Shown here: positions 21,759-30,711 of the stretch, piece after piece
How the letters are laid out: every line of letters begins with the position of its first letter
Position numbering within the stretch: the first letter of the stretch is position 1
NCBI GenBank assembly: GCA_018000295.1
Contig: JAGNKE010000012.1
Coordinates: 16,612-80,611 of the forward strand
Direction: 5' to 3'
Source of the DNA: Alphaproteobacteria bacterium
GTDB taxonomy: Bacteria > Pseudomonadota > Alphaproteobacteria > Micavibrionales > Micavibrionaceae
Length of the DNA: 64,000 nucleotides
The notes under the pieces: generated by a model
Database searches by the model: none
Seen by the model: only the letters and a program-made list of their open reading frames with translations
Told to the model about the DNA's origin: nothing
Translations under genes and position numbers: made by a program

Positions 21759-22832
21759 TCAGCCCAGATAGTTTTCGGTCGGACCGTGTGCGTCCCTATC
21801 GTTCGCGGCGGGATCAGTAAACGCAGCATCGGAGGCCATGAACAGTGGAGCGCTGTCGATCCATTGTCTGCCCGGATACTGGACGGAATAGCTGGCGATG
21901 CGGCTGGCCTGTTTGAGGGCCACTTCGGGTTCCGTGCCGCGAATCAAAAAGAGCGCGAAAGAAGCGGTGCGTGCATCGCCGGTGCCAAGTGCATCGACGA
22001 CGGGGAATTGTTTGACGGGGAACTGGCCCTTGCGCCCGTGGTCGCTGGTCAGGACAGGCTCCAGACCATCGGAGACGGCGATAAACTTGTCGCCAAACCG
22101 ATTTGAGAGGCGGGAGAAGAGGCTGTTGCCGTTTTTATAAGCGCCATCAACCATGTCAGGCAGCCGTGCTTCCGCCGGGGCCAATATGTAGTCGCAAGCT
22201 TCCAGAGTCCTTTGATATTGCCAGGCAGCGTCGTATTTGGTTACCGGATAGTCCATTAAGACCGGAATGCCCGATTCGTGGGCGGCCAATGCCGCGGCTT
22301 CGGATATTTCCGGGTAGTGGTGGGTCACGATGACGAAGTCTGCGGACTTGACGGCCTGCAACACCTGTTCGATCGCGCCGGGGTCATAAGGCTTTGCCGC
22401 TCCTGGAAGCATATGATCGAGCGGGCCATTGGAGGCCATTTTGGCCTTACCGAATTGCTGTTCGAGGGAGATGAAGCGGCCTTTGCCGAAAGAAATAACC
22501 GTATTATCCTCGATGCGAAAATCCTGATTGGCGGCAATGTCGCGCATGTCGATGCCGACATTCTCCATTTCGCGGTACACTTCGTGGCGCAGATTATAAT
22601 CCTGATGCTCGCGCCCCACTCTGGTGAAGAAGGAGACGTGGAGCGGCATATTCATGACGCTTGCGAGCTGCTTCATGGCGATGGCCACGTTCGCGCCGCC
22701 GCCACCGACAGCAGAATAGGAATGTTCGGCTCGGAATTTTCCGTCCTCAATCGAGTCGAGATTCGGGTGGAGGCGGACACGGTCCATGCCCGTGCCTCCG
22801 ATAACTACAACATGTGGCGCTGGATGTGTCAT
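21759..22832 (-). CDS. PfkB family carbohydrate/nucleoside kinase
   Basis: A 357-residue ribokinase-like kinase. The N-terminal glycine motif GGGGANVAIAM contacts sugar, and the C-terminal signature DALGTGDARTASFALFL carries the catalytic Asp (DxxGTGD, normally DTxGAGD). The Ala-Arg after GTGD departs from the usual GAGD(A/S)F. It sits between metF and metE in the same direction; a role in nucleoside or methylthioribose salvage would fit but is speculation. Confidence 0.85.
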   Translation of the reverse strand: MTHPAPHVVVIGGTGMDRVRLHPNLDSIEDGKFRAEHSYSAVGGGGANVAIAMKQLASVMNMPLHVSFFTRVGREHQDYNLRHEVYREMENVGIDMRDIAANQDFRIEDNTVISFGKGRFISLEQQFGKAKMASNGPLDHMLPGAAKPYDPGAIEQVLQAVKSADFVIVTHHYPEISEAAALAAHESGIPVLMDYPVTKYDAAWQYQRTLEACDYILAPAEARLPDMVDGAYKNGNSLFSRLSNRFGDKFIAVSDGLEPVLTSDHGRKGQFPVKQFPVVDALGTGDARTASFALFLIRGTEPEVALKQASRIASYSVQYPGRQWIDSAPLFMASDAAFTDPAANDRDAHGPTENYLG

Positions 22833-22964
22833 CAGGAGACTCTACCCCAAAAATCTTGCTTAATTCATTATCTCTTATGAAAAGGTAGCAGATGTCAGCG
22901 TTAGGGAGCAAAGAGAAAAAATTGTGCGGTGCGTCATTTTTTCGTTCCCTTCTTTTTACTGGCT

Positions 22965-23807
22965 TTAAGAGATGGCTTCGCAGGCTTCCTTAGTGATGTC
23001 GGCCTTGTTGAGCGTATAGTAGTGGATATGGTCCACGCCGTTGGCCTTGAGATCGAGGCTCTGGTTCACCAGCAGGTCGATGGCGATTTTCTTCGCCTCC
23101 TCCGGCTTTCCTTCGGTCCCGGCAAATTTTTCGTGCATCCATTGGGGGACGCCGGCCTGACAGCGTTCGGCGAAGGTCAGCATCTTGGTGAAATCGTGCA
23201 CGGGGAGCAGACCGGGGCAGATGGGGGCCGTGATGCCCGCCTTTCGGCAGCGTTCGACGAATTTATAGTAGACTTCGTTGTCGAAGAAGAATTGCGTGAT
23301 GGCGCGGGTCGATCCAGCCTCGCATTTGAGTTTCAGTGCCTGTATGTCGTCGTCGAGGGATTTGGCGTCGGGATGTTTTTCGGGGTAGGCGCCGACCGAG
23401 ATTTCAAAGGGGTGCCTTGCCACCAGCCCCTCCACGAAGTCGGAGGTGTAGCGGAAATATTCGGCGCCGGGTTCGGGCGGCGCTTCCTGTCCCGCCGGGA
23501 TATCGCCGCGCAGGGCGATGATGTGCTTGATGCCCTTTTTCCAGAGGCCGTCCACATATCCGTAAAGTTCGTCTTTGGTGGTGTTGATATAAGTCAGGTG
23601 AGAGCCGATGGGAATCTTCGTCTGATCCATCATTTTCGAAATGGTCTGGATGGTGCCGTCGCGGGTGGTTCCCCCGGCGCCGTAGGTCACGGTCATATAT
23701 TTGGGCTTGAGGGCGACCAATTCGGGAAAGGCCGACCAGAGCATCTCTCCGGCTTTTTCGGTTTTCGGGGGGAAATATTCGAAACTGTAGCTCGTCGTTT
23801 TACTCAC
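22965..23807 (-). CDS. metF: Methylenetetrahydrofolate reductase
   Basis: A 280-residue MetF, FAD-dependent reduction of methylene-THF to methyl-THF, the donor for MetE. Signatures: FEYFPPKTEKA at the start, TVTYGAGGTTRDGT (FAD/folate Glu-equivalent region), HLTYINTTKDEL and ALRGDIPAG. GTG start at 23807. A leader of about 97 bp upstream shows no riboswitch I can recognise. Confidence 0.95.
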   Translation of the reverse strand: MSKTTSYSFEYFPPKTEKAGEMLWSAFPELVALKPKYMTVTYGAGGTTRDGTIQTISKMMDQTKIPIGSHLTYINTTKDELYGYVDGLWKKGIKHIIALRGDIPAGQEAPPEPGAEYFRYTSDFVEGLVARHPFEISVGAYPEKHPDAKSLDDDIQALKLKCEAGSTRAITQFFFDNEVYYKFVERCRKAGITAPICPGLLPVHDFTKMLTFAERCQAGVPQWMHEKFAGTEGKPEEAKKIAIDLLVNQSLDLKANGVDHIHYYTLNKADITKEACEAIS

Positions 23808-23904
23808 GGCACTTTACACCCTTGCAAAAATTAACACGGCGCGATTACACCATTGTCTTTTCGAAAACACAATAAAGATTTCGGGCGGGGGACAATGACG
23901 AAAA

Positions 23905-24558
23905 TCAGAGAGAAAGTTCCAAGGGGGTGTGTCGAGGGTTGCGGGCGCGATGTTCTTCGAGGAGTTCGCCCGACCATTTAATGGCGGAGTCGCCGCTGGT
24001 TTCCTGCGCGATCTGATCGAGAATCTGTTTTTCCCCGCGGTTGGGGCGCTGCCCTTTCCTGCCGGGATTATGACTGTCCAGAATCATGTCGCCGACAATG
24101 CGGCTGTCGTAGCCTGCGTTATGAAAGCTGGTATGTGTGGCGTTGACACATTCCAGCGCCCAGAGGCCACAGGTGTTTATTTCCAACTCTTTGCCTTCGG
24201 CTTCGGCGCGCCAAACGTAGCTGTCGAAGAAATCCTCGTTGCCCGCGTAAGCGGAGGGGACGGATTTGACGACCCATTGATCCTGCGGCGCGGGGGTGAG
24301 GTTGAAGAGGCCGCCGTAAGGTGTGTTTCGTTCCTCATCCATAACGACCCAAATGATCTCCGCGCCGCTGTCGCGCATTTGGTCGATGAAGGGCTGGAGG
24401 TCGGCCGCGAGGGATTCCATCGCGGCTTTTCTTTGTTCGATGCGGGCCAGACGTTCAGACTCAAGCAGAGTCGTTTCCTGCGGCGGAATGTCGTACATCC
24501 CGTCTTGCATATCCATCACCAAAAGCAGCGATATCTTGTTTCTACCCGCGTCAAACAT
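23905..24558 (-). CDS. Isochorismatase-like cysteine hydrolase
   Basis: A 217-residue protein with the cysteine-hydrolase triad: Asp in LLVMDMQDGM, Lys in WVVKSVPSAYAGN and Cys in TCGLWALECVNATHTSF. The family includes nicotinamidases and isochorismatases. The segment following the Cys (NAGYDSRIVGDMILDSH) has the expected fold pattern. No specific substrate can be assigned. It is divergent from guaA and may lead the metF-PfkB-metE group. Confidence 0.85.
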   Translation of the reverse strand: MFDAGRNKISLLLVMDMQDGMYDIPPQETTLLESERLARIEQRKAAMESLAADLQPFIDQMRDSGAEIIWVVMDEERNTPYGGLFNLTPAPQDQWVVKSVPSAYAGNEDFFDSYVWRAEAEGKELEINTCGLWALECVNATHTSFHNAGYDSRIVGDMILDSHNPGRKGQRPNRGEKQILDQIAQETSGDSAIKWSGELLEEHRARNPRHTPLELSL

Positions 24559-24671
24559 GGTTTTCCAAAACGTTGTCTTTCCTCAAGTGTAAGCTGCTTT
24601 TCATAAAAAAATCAACGGTTTTGCCGTAACCCCTGCTTTACAGCCTTGTCCCGCAGGGTTAAATAACAAGA

Positions 24672-26294
24672 ATGACAAAAACACATCCGATTCCCCCGAA
24701 AGCAGCACAAGACCCCATGAGCGAACCCCTTAATTTTACGCATCGGCACGACCATATCCTGATCCTCGATTTCGGGTCGCAGGTGACGCAGCTCATTGCG
24801 CGGCGGCTGCGGGAGTCGGGGGTTTATTGCGAGATCTGGCCGTTCAATCAGGCGCCGGAGGAGCGCATCCGGGCGTTTAACCCGAAGGGGATCATTCTGT
24901 CGGGCGGGCCGTGCAGCGTGACGGACAAGGGCAGCCCGCGGGCGCCGGATTGCGTATTTACGCTGGGGCTGCCGATCCTTGGCATCTGCTACGGGCAGCA
25001 GACGATGGTCGAGCAGCTGGGCGGGAAGGTCGAGCCGGGGGAAACGCGGGAGTTCGGGCGGGCCTATGTCGATGTGACAGGGAAAAGTGCCTTATTGGAT
25101 GGCGCGTGGAAACAGGGCGCACATGAGCAGGTGTGGATGAGCCACGGCGACCGCGTGACGAAGCTGCCTGCCGGGTTTGAAGTGGTCGGCACGTCGGGCG
25201 GGGCGCCCTATGCGATTGTGGCGGACGAGGCGCGGCGGTTTTATGCGGTGCAGTTTCACCCCGAAGTCGTGCATACGCCACACGGGGCGGAATTGTATAA
25301 GAATTTCACGCACAAGATTTGCGGCTGCAGCGGCGACTGGACGATGGCGGCGTTCCGCGACGAGGCGATTGCGAAGATTCAGGCGCAGGTGGGCAAGGGT
25401 AAAGTCATCTGCGGGTTGTCGGGGGGCGTGGACTCCTCCGTTACCGCCGTGCTGCTGCATGAAGCCATTGGCGATCAATTGACGTGCATTTATGTCGATA
25501 CGGGGTTGATGCGGGCGGGGGAGAGCCAGCAGGTGGTCAGCCTGTTCCGCGATCATTACAACATTCCGCTCATTCATGAAGACGCCAGCGAGAAGTTTTT
25601 GAAGGGGCTGGAGGGGATTTCGGACCCGGAGATCAAGCGCAAGCTGATCGGCGGGTTGTTCATCGATGTGTTCGACCATTGCGCGACGCGGGTGGGCGGG
25701 GCGGAGTTCCTCGCGCAGGGGACGCTTTATCCCGACGTGATCGAGTCGGTGAGCTTTACGGGCGGGCCGAGCGTGACAATCAAGAGCCATCATAATGTCG
25801 GCGGGCTGCCCGAGCATATGGATTTGAAGCTCGTTGAGCCGCTGCGCGAGTTGTTCAAGGACGAGGTGCGGGTGCTGGGCCGCGAACTGGGGATGCCGGA
25901 GGATTTCATCCGGCGGCACCCCTTCCCCGGACCGGGGCTTGCGATCAGAATTCCCGGCGAGATCACGGCGGAGAAGCTGGAGATCCTGCGGAAGGCGGAT
26001 ACGATTTATCTGGAGGAAATCCGGTTGTCAGGTTTGTATGACGCGATCTGGCAGGCGTTTGCGGTTCTCTTGCCCGTGCGGACCGTGGGGGTGATGGGCG
26101 ACGACCGGACGTATGATTATGTCTGCGCGTTGCGGGCTGTCACCAGCACGGACGGGATGACGGCGGATTATTTCCATTTCGATCATGAATTTTTGAGCCG
26201 CACGGCGACACGCATCATCAACGAGGTGCGCGGGATCAACCGCGTGGTTTACGACATCACCTCCAAGCCGCCGGGGACGATCGAGTGGGAGTGA
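24672..26294 (+). CDS. guaA: GMP synthase (glutamine-hydrolysing)
   Basis: A 540-residue GuaA. Class I glutaminase domain: [25 protein letters not shown] (Cys106) and the His-Glu of FHPEVVHT. Then the ATP-pyrophosphatase P-loop [10 protein letters not shown] (about residue 250) and the C-terminal dimerisation domain ending in PPGTIEWE. It makes GMP from XMP. The ATG at 24672 is used; a second ATG at 24717 would trim a non-conserved start. The 3' end is repeated 430 bp downstream, a sign of past integration at this known island target. Confidence 0.97.
   Translation: MTKTHPIPPKAAQDPMSEPLNFTHRHDHILILDFGSQVTQLIARRLRESGVYCEIWPFNQAPEERIRAFNPKGIILSGGPCSVTDKGSPRAPDCVFTLGLPILGICYGQQTMVEQLGGKVEPGETREFGRAYVDVTGKSALLDGAWKQGAHEQVWMSHGDRVTKLPAGFEVVGTSGGAPYAIVADEARRFYAVQFHPEVVHTPHGAELYKNFTHKICGCSGDWTMAAFRDEAIAKIQAQVGKGKVICGLSGGVDSSVTAVLLHEAIGDQLTCIYVDTGLMRAGESQQVVSLFRDHYNIPLIHEDASEKFLKGLEGISDPEIKRKLIGGLFIDVFDHCATRVGGAEFLAQGTLYPDVIESVSFTGGPSVTIKSHHNVGGLPEHMDLKLVEPLRELFKDEVRVLGRELGMPEDFIRRHPFPGPGLAIRIPGEITAEKLEILRKADTIYLEEIRLSGLYDAIWQAFAVLLPVRTVGVMGDDRTYDYVCALRAVTSTDGMTADYFHFDHEFLSRTATRIINEVRGINRVVYDITSKPPGTIEWE
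26271..26294 (+). repeat. guaA 3'-end direct repeat, copy 1
   Basis: The last 24 bp of guaA (CCGGGG...GGAGTGA, including the stop). Copy 2 at 26725-26748 matches at 22 of 24 positions. Together they look like attL/attR of an element inserted in the guaA 3' end. Confidence 0.8.
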
Positions 26295-26701
26295 TGAGAT
26301 GGAATTTAGTTGCAAGAAACAAGCGCATTATTCCGCTATTGCTTGCCTGCGCTTTTCTTTCCGCCTGCGCCATGGATCAAGAACATTATCGGCAAGCTGC
26401 CGAGGAAAAGCTTAAGCCTGTTCTTTCCAAAGGCACAACGGAAGCGGGGATAAAAAAGTACCTCGATGGAAAAAAGATCAAATACAACGCGACAAGAACC
26501 GATAATTATTGCGACTCCCCCCAGCGTTACGAGTATTATCTAAAGCTCGGGGGTACGCAGCCCTGCGATAAGATATTCATGCTTTTCACTTGGCAGAGAA
26601 CATTCAGTTTATTTGAGGGAGTAGCCTCGACCAGAATGTATCTGGACCAAGACAGAAAATTAGAGGCGATTAGCACCTCCGTCGGATGGAAAGGGTTTTA
26701 G
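26294..26701 (+). CDS. Small lipoprotein, unknown
   Basis: A 135-residue protein with a lipoprotein signal peptide (IIPLLLACAFLSAC, lipobox LSAC) and a Cys-containing soluble domain (NYCDSPQRYEYYLKLGGTQPCDKIF). The ATG overlaps the guaA stop (ATGA). The frame lies exactly between the two guaA-end repeats, so it appears to be the cargo of the inserted piece. AT-richer than guaA. No family recognised. Confidence 0.75.
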   Translation: MRWNLVARNKRIIPLLLACAFLSACAMDQEHYRQAAEEKLKPVLSKGTTEAGIKKYLDGKKIKYNATRTDNYCDSPQRYEYYLKLGGTQPCDKIFMLFTWQRTFSLFEGVASTRMYLDQDRKLEAISTSVGWKGF

Positions 26702-26724
26702 GAAAATACTTTATGTGAGCAACC

Positions 26725-26748
26725 CCGGGGATGATCGAGTAGGAGTGA
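26725..26748 (+). repeat. guaA 3'-end direct repeat, copy 2
   Basis: A 24-bp copy of the guaA terminus with two C-to-T/G-to-A type changes; one of them turns the Trp codon into TAG. It is not part of a gene. Confidence 0.8.
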
Positions 26749-26808
26749 AATTATTTACAACCAAAATATGTTTTCTGTTATTTTGTTCTTTCTATTTAGG
26801 AGATAGTC

Positions 26809-27618
26809 ATGTCCGTACCCTCAAAAGCTGTTGAGAGAATTAAATCTTCCCTTAAAAGATTTCAACCCATCTTGCAGTCCGCAAAAGCAAAAGATTCTAA
26901 TGAGTCTGATACCGTAACAATCGTTACAGATATGCTTGAGTATGTTTTTGGGTACGATAAATATGCTGATATTACATCGGAATATTCGATCAGGGGAACC
27001 TATTGCGATCTAGCTGTGAAGATTGACGGCAATATAGTCATTTTGATCGAAGTTAAAGCTATCGGCCTGGAGTTAAAAGAACCGCACGTCAAACAGGCGA
27101 TTGATTATGCTGCCAATAAGGGAATCGAATGGGTTGGATTAACCAACGGCGTTAGTTGGAGAATATATAAGGTTGGTTTTGGAAAGCCTATAACGTCGGA
27201 AATTGTCGTTGAGTTTGATATGTTGCAGTTGTCCCATAAAAACAGTGAGGACATTGAGAAACTTGCCTTGCTGGCTAAAGAAGGTCACAAAAAAGCTAAA
27301 CTTCAGGAATATCATTCTTACAGACAAGTTCTTAACCGCTTTACGGTCGCTGCGCTTCTTTTATCTGACTCCGTTATTTCAACCATACGAAAAGAGCTTC
27401 GCAGGACGGCAAGCGATGTAAAAGTTACAAATGAAGAAATTAAAGCCGTTCTCGAAAACGAGATCATTAAAAGAGAAGTTATAGAAGGCGATAAGGCTAC
27501 TCAGGCAAAAAGGCTGGTTTCTCGAAGTGAAAAGAACTTATTAAGAAAATCAATGAAAACTTCCTTGCAGGATAATAGTGAGCAATCACAAGGTGAAGAG
27601 AAAATAGCGACCTCCTAG
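26809..27618 (+). CDS. Type I restriction R-subunit N-terminal-like nuclease (orphan)
   Basis: A 269-residue protein resembling the nuclease domain of HsdR (PF04313/PF13588 type) without the helicase. The PD-(D/E)XK core is visible: CDLAV (D67), then IEVKA (E81, K83), followed by HVKQAIDYA and the typical WVGLTNGVSWRIY. The last 100 residues are Lys/Glu-rich and helical. Strong AGGAGA site before the ATG. AT-rich. No hsdM or hsdS is near, so it is not part of a classical type I system; it may be a solo defence nuclease or a remnant. Confidence 0.82.
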   Translation: MSVPSKAVERIKSSLKRFQPILQSAKAKDSNESDTVTIVTDMLEYVFGYDKYADITSEYSIRGTYCDLAVKIDGNIVILIEVKAIGLELKEPHVKQAIDYAANKGIEWVGLTNGVSWRIYKVGFGKPITSEIVVEFDMLQLSHKNSEDIEKLALLAKEGHKKAKLQEYHSYRQVLNRFTVAALLLSDSVISTIRKELRRTASDVKVTNEEIKAVLENEIIKREVIEGDKATQAKRLVSRSEKNLLRKSMKTSLQDNSEQSQGEEKIATS

Positions 27619-27640
27619 AAAGGTTTCTTTTCTCAATAAT

Positions 27641-27670
27641 TTGACACCCCCTCCCCCATCCCTATATTCT
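27641..27670 (+). promoter_or_regulatory. Sigma70-type promoter of the P-loop gene
   Basis: TTGACA, 18-bp spacer, TATTCT; the TTG start codon of the next gene is 22 bp further on and has AGGGG as ribosome site. Confidence 0.6.
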
Positions 27671-27692
27671 GGAAAGAAAACAGGGGTGTTGG

Positions 27693-28391
27693 TTGAAAAG
27701 CCAGAAATTCATTACCGCCGAGAATTTGCCCGATCTGGCCGATGCGTTTGCGCGGTCGGTGACGCCCGCTCTGGAAACCGGGGCGGCGGCGGATGTTAAA
27801 ATCAGCCTGATCGGGGAGCCGGGGGTGGGGAAATCCTATATCTCCGCCAAACTCTCCGAGGGGGTGCTGGGGCCGGATGCGCTGGCGCAGGTGCAGGCCA
27901 TTCCCCGCGACAATATGCACGACCTGATCCTGTGGTCGCTGCGCGAGGGCGGCGGGCGGCAGGTGTTGCAGTATGACGAGGCGTCTTCGCGCTTCGTGGA
28001 CCCGGATTATCATGATTTCGTGCGGCGGCAGCTGGGGTTTTATCCACTGCCCGCGCGGGAGAAGCCGGGGATTACGTTTGCCGAGCATCCCGAGGCGGAC
28101 ACGGAAGAATCCTCGGACATGGTCATCCGCGTGGCGCTGTCGGAGCAGCAGGTGCGGGATATGCTCAAGCTGCGCGAGATGCTGCTTGCCGACGACCGCG
28201 ACCGCGTGATTGCGGTCAAGCGCGATATCGCCGCGGTGGCCGCGCAGGGGTGTTTGCTGGAGATGTCCTTTCAGGGTACGCGGCTGCGCCCTGCGCCGCT
28301 GATCGATTTTTTCGGGCCGCCCGCCGTTGGGGCTGAGCTTCCTGCCGCGCCGAGCGGGGGGAGCCGCGATGAGCCGGGTTACGAGCCGTGA
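27693..28391 (+). CDS. P-loop NTPase domain protein
   Basis: A 232-residue protein with Walker A GEPGVGKS (residues 41-48) and a possible Walker B in VLQYDEASS near residue 95. A C-terminal region contains EMSFQGTRLRPAPLIDFFGPP and a flexible tail. The small size and layout are somewhat like TsaE (tRNA t6A ATPase), but the usual TsaE start and Trp-Pro motif are missing, so I do not assign it. TTG start with AGGGG six bases ahead. GC-rich like the host genome. Confidence 0.7.
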   Translation: MKSQKFITAENLPDLADAFARSVTPALETGAAADVKISLIGEPGVGKSYISAKLSEGVLGPDALAQVQAIPRDNMHDLILWSLREGGGRQVLQYDEASSRFVDPDYHDFVRRQLGFYPLPAREKPGITFAEHPEADTEESSDMVIRVALSEQQVRDMLKLREMLLADDRDRVIAVKRDIAAVAAQGCLLEMSFQGTRLRPAPLIDFFGPPAVGAELPAAPSGGSRDEPGYEP

Positions 28392-28400
28392 GCGGTTAAG

Positions 28401-28428
28401 TTGACATTGCGATTGCCTGCCCGATAGT
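28401..28428 (+). promoter_or_regulatory. Promoter directly abutting the start codon (leaderless)
   Basis: TTGACA, 16-bp spacer, GATAGT, then seven bases to the ATG at 28436. No ribosome-binding site fits, so transcription should begin at or next to the ATG. Confidence 0.55.
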
Positions 28429-28435
28429 CTTTCTC

Positions 28436-29011
28436 ATGATTTATCGCACTCAAGGGCCGCTTCGGTATTATTATCTGGTCTCGCGGCTCCTGCTGACCGT
28501 GATCTTTTCCCTGTTCGCCGCAGCGATTTTGAAGGATGCGTCTGCACAAAGCTGGGTTATGACACTTGGAGGGCTGGTTATGGTTTTTATGGCGATTTAC
28601 GCGGCGTATGAAAGCCGGAATTACCTGAATGCTCTTCTGAATCCTGTCATCCTCACGATCGCGGATGACGGTCTTAGTGTGAACGGTCTAGGGTCCATCC
28701 CGATCCCTTCGCTTCGCGTGTTTTCGTTTTCCTTTTTCGATTTTAACTTTGGCTTTCCCGGCATGGTGACACTTGTCAATATCTCCTCTCTGGCCGTTGC
28801 TGCCGAAATAGACGGCCAGATCAAGACACGAACATTCAGAATTCTTCCTGAACGCTGTATGAATATGCACGTGCATGAGGTTCTTTCCGCACTGGCCGCG
28901 CACTATCCGGGCATCAAAAAAGTGCGAAAGGAAAAAGCGAGGGGTTATGCGGACGTCTTTCTGGATTTCGGGAATTACAGGGACATTGACGCCTGCCACT
29001 CAAAACCCTAA
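28436..29011 (+). CDS. Membrane protein, unknown
   Basis: A 191-residue protein with two N-terminal membrane helices (VSRLLLTVIFSLFAAAIL and MTLGGLVMVFMAIYAAY) and a soluble domain of about 120 residues with alternating strands, similar in layout to PH-like YdbT/STM3941-type proteins. I do not recognise the family. Preceded by a leaderless-type promoter. Confidence 0.7.
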   Translation: MIYRTQGPLRYYYLVSRLLLTVIFSLFAAAILKDASAQSWVMTLGGLVMVFMAIYAAYESRNYLNALLNPVILTIADDGLSVNGLGSIPIPSLRVFSFSFFDFNFGFPGMVTLVNISSLAVAAEIDGQIKTRTFRILPERCMNMHVHEVLSALAAHYPGIKKVRKEKARGYADVFLDFGNYRDIDACHSKP

Positions 29012-29020
29012 AAGTCATTC

Positions 29021-29371
29021 ATGTGGTATGCCGCCTTTAAAGCCGCTCTTTCGGGCCTTCTGGTCGCCTCGATTTCGGAAACGGCGCGGCGCAGCCCCGC
29101 TATGGGGGCGCTGATCGCCTCCCTGCCCGTCGTTTCGGTTTTGGGCATGATCTGGCTGTGGCAGGATACGCACGATTCCGAAAAAATCGCGAGTCATGCG
29201 GAGGCGACGTTCTGGCTCGTGCTGCCGTCCCTGCCGATGTTCCTCGTATTGCCCGCCCTTCTGCGCTCGGGCGTGCATTTTTACATGGCGCTGGCGCTGT
29301 GCTGCGTTCTGACCGTCGTGCTTTATTTTGTCCTGCTCTGGGTCATGAAAAAATTCGGCTTCGGGTTTTAA
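29021..29371 (+). CDS. DUF3147 family membrane protein
   Basis: A 116-residue protein with four hydrophobic helices. Features typical of DUF3147 are visible: ETARRSPAMGALIASLPVVSVLGMIWLW and the polar DTHDSEKIASHAEATFW link. Function unknown. Same direction as its neighbours, nine bases after the preceding stop, so part of one transcript. Confidence 0.85.
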   Translation: MWYAAFKAALSGLLVASISETARRSPAMGALIASLPVVSVLGMIWLWQDTHDSEKIASHAEATFWLVLPSLPMFLVLPALLRSGVHFYMALALCCVLTVVLYFVLLWVMKKFGFGF

Positions 29372-29377
29372 GATTTT

Positions 29378-30169
29378 ATGGCCGCGATCGACCCCGAAGT
29401 TGAACAGGATATCCAGGCCGCGCTGGCGCGGGCGGAGGCGGAGCATGGGGTGCGGATTCTTCATGCGGCGGAGTCGGGGAGCCGGGCGTGGGGGTTCGCC
29501 TCGCCGGATAGCGATTATGACGTGCGGTTTTTCTACGCGCACTCCCGCGACTGGTACCTCAGCGTTTTTCCGGGGCGGGATGTCATTGAATATCCGATCA
29601 TGGGCGTTTTCGATATCAGCGGGTGGGATGTGCGGAAGACGTTGCAGCTCTGCCTGAAATCCAACGCGATTGTCATGGAGTGGCTGACCTCGCCGACTGT
29701 TTACCGCGCCGCGCCGGACTTTTCCGCCGCGCTGAAGGATTTCTGGCTGCGCGTGGCCGACCGGAAGGCGTTGCTGCACCATTACGTCAATATGGGGACG
29801 CGGCAGGTGGACCAGAACTGGCGCACGCGGGATGTGATTGCGGTCAAGAAATATCTCTATGTCCTGCGGCCGGCGATGGCGCTGCGTTGGCTGCGGCTGC
29901 GCGGGGAGGATTTGCGCGACCTGCCGATGAATCTGCAGGAGCTGATGCGCGGGTGCGATTTGCCTGAAGCGGTGCGGGGGGAGATCGACGCGCTTATTGT
30001 GAGGAAGGCGAATTTAAACGAGGGGCAGGAGACCGGGCGGATCGCGCTTCTGGATCATTTTGCGGAGGGCGAGTTTGCGGCGGCGGAGATGCTGACTGCA
30101 TCGCTCCCTGCGCGGCGGGAGAATTTTTCGGAAGAGGCGGATAATTTTTTGCGCGCGTGGGTTGTTTGA
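29378..30169 (+). CDS. Nucleotidyltransferase (PF10127, RlaP-like)
   Basis: A 263-residue polymerase-beta-type nucleotidyltransferase. The catalytic motif is AAESGSRAWGFASPDSDYDVR (GSRAWG, then DYDVR with two Asp), followed by the ISGWDVRKTLQLCLKSNAIVMEWL helix typical of the RNA-repair-associated RlaP/YcgL family. Substrate unknown. Six bases after the DUF3147 stop. Confidence 0.88.
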   Translation: MAAIDPEVEQDIQAALARAEAEHGVRILHAAESGSRAWGFASPDSDYDVRFFYAHSRDWYLSVFPGRDVIEYPIMGVFDISGWDVRKTLQLCLKSNAIVMEWLTSPTVYRAAPDFSAALKDFWLRVADRKALLHHYVNMGTRQVDQNWRTRDVIAVKKYLYVLRPAMALRWLRLRGEDLRDLPMNLQELMRGCDLPEAVRGEIDALIVRKANLNEGQETGRIALLDHFAEGEFAAAEMLTASLPARRENFSEEADNFLRAWVV

Positions 30170-30221
30170 GTTTATCATGGCCAACGATTATGGCCGATGG
30201 ATTTTTTTCAGGAGATTAAAT

Positions 30222-30641
30222 ATGAGACGGGCCGGATTTTTTGTTTTTCTTCTGGGCGCGGCGCTTTCGCTTAACGGATGCGGGGGAGGGACGGGCGCGA
30301 ACCAGAACACGCTGACGCACGCGCAGATGACTTCAGCGGGCGCAAGTTGCAACGAGATCGCGCAGGGCATTCACGCGATGGACGAGATCATCATCGATGG
30401 CGGCGGAACGCCGACGAATTACGGGGGGCTTGCGTCTCAGACCGTCAATACGGGTCTGGCGGTTTCGGGCGTGATGAACAAGGTTCCGGGGGTCGGGCTG
30501 CTGACGCATACGGTCGGCGGGCTGGGCGGGCATGGGCAGGGCAATGCGGTCAAATCGCAGCAGATGCATCAGGCGCAGGCGGAGAAGCAGAGGCTGATCG
30601 GGCTGTTCCAGCAGAAGGGCTGCCGGCTGGTCTCCCCGTAA
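30222..30641 (+). CDS. Lipoprotein, glycine-rich
   Basis: A 139-residue protein starting with a lipoprotein signal (FFVFLLGAALSLNGC, lipobox LNGC). Mature part: a Gly-rich stretch, one central segment TPTNYGGLASQTVNTGLAV and a helical end with AEKQRLIGLFQQKGC. CAGGAG lies seven bases before the ATG at 30222. No known family. Confidence 0.78.
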   Translation: MRRAGFFVFLLGAALSLNGCGGGTGANQNTLTHAQMTSAGASCNEIAQGIHAMDEIIIDGGGTPTNYGGLASQTVNTGLAVSGVMNKVPGVGLLTHTVGGLGGHGQGNAVKSQQMHQAQAEKQRLIGLFQQKGCRLVSP

Positions 30642-30711
30642 ATAATTCTTGTGGCGGCGGGCGGTTTCTGCGCTAAAATGGGGGAAGCATGAACTTTTGG
30701 AGATTTACCCC

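Noticed and set aside
19258..21771. 837-codon open frame opposite metE
   Set aside because: It is the complement shadow of a metE gene with intact zinc motifs; codon composition and lack of any domain show it is not coding.
23808..23904. Possible SAM riboswitch before metF
   Set aside because: The short leader shows no recognisable SAM-I, SAM-II or SAH elements; nor does the leader of metE.
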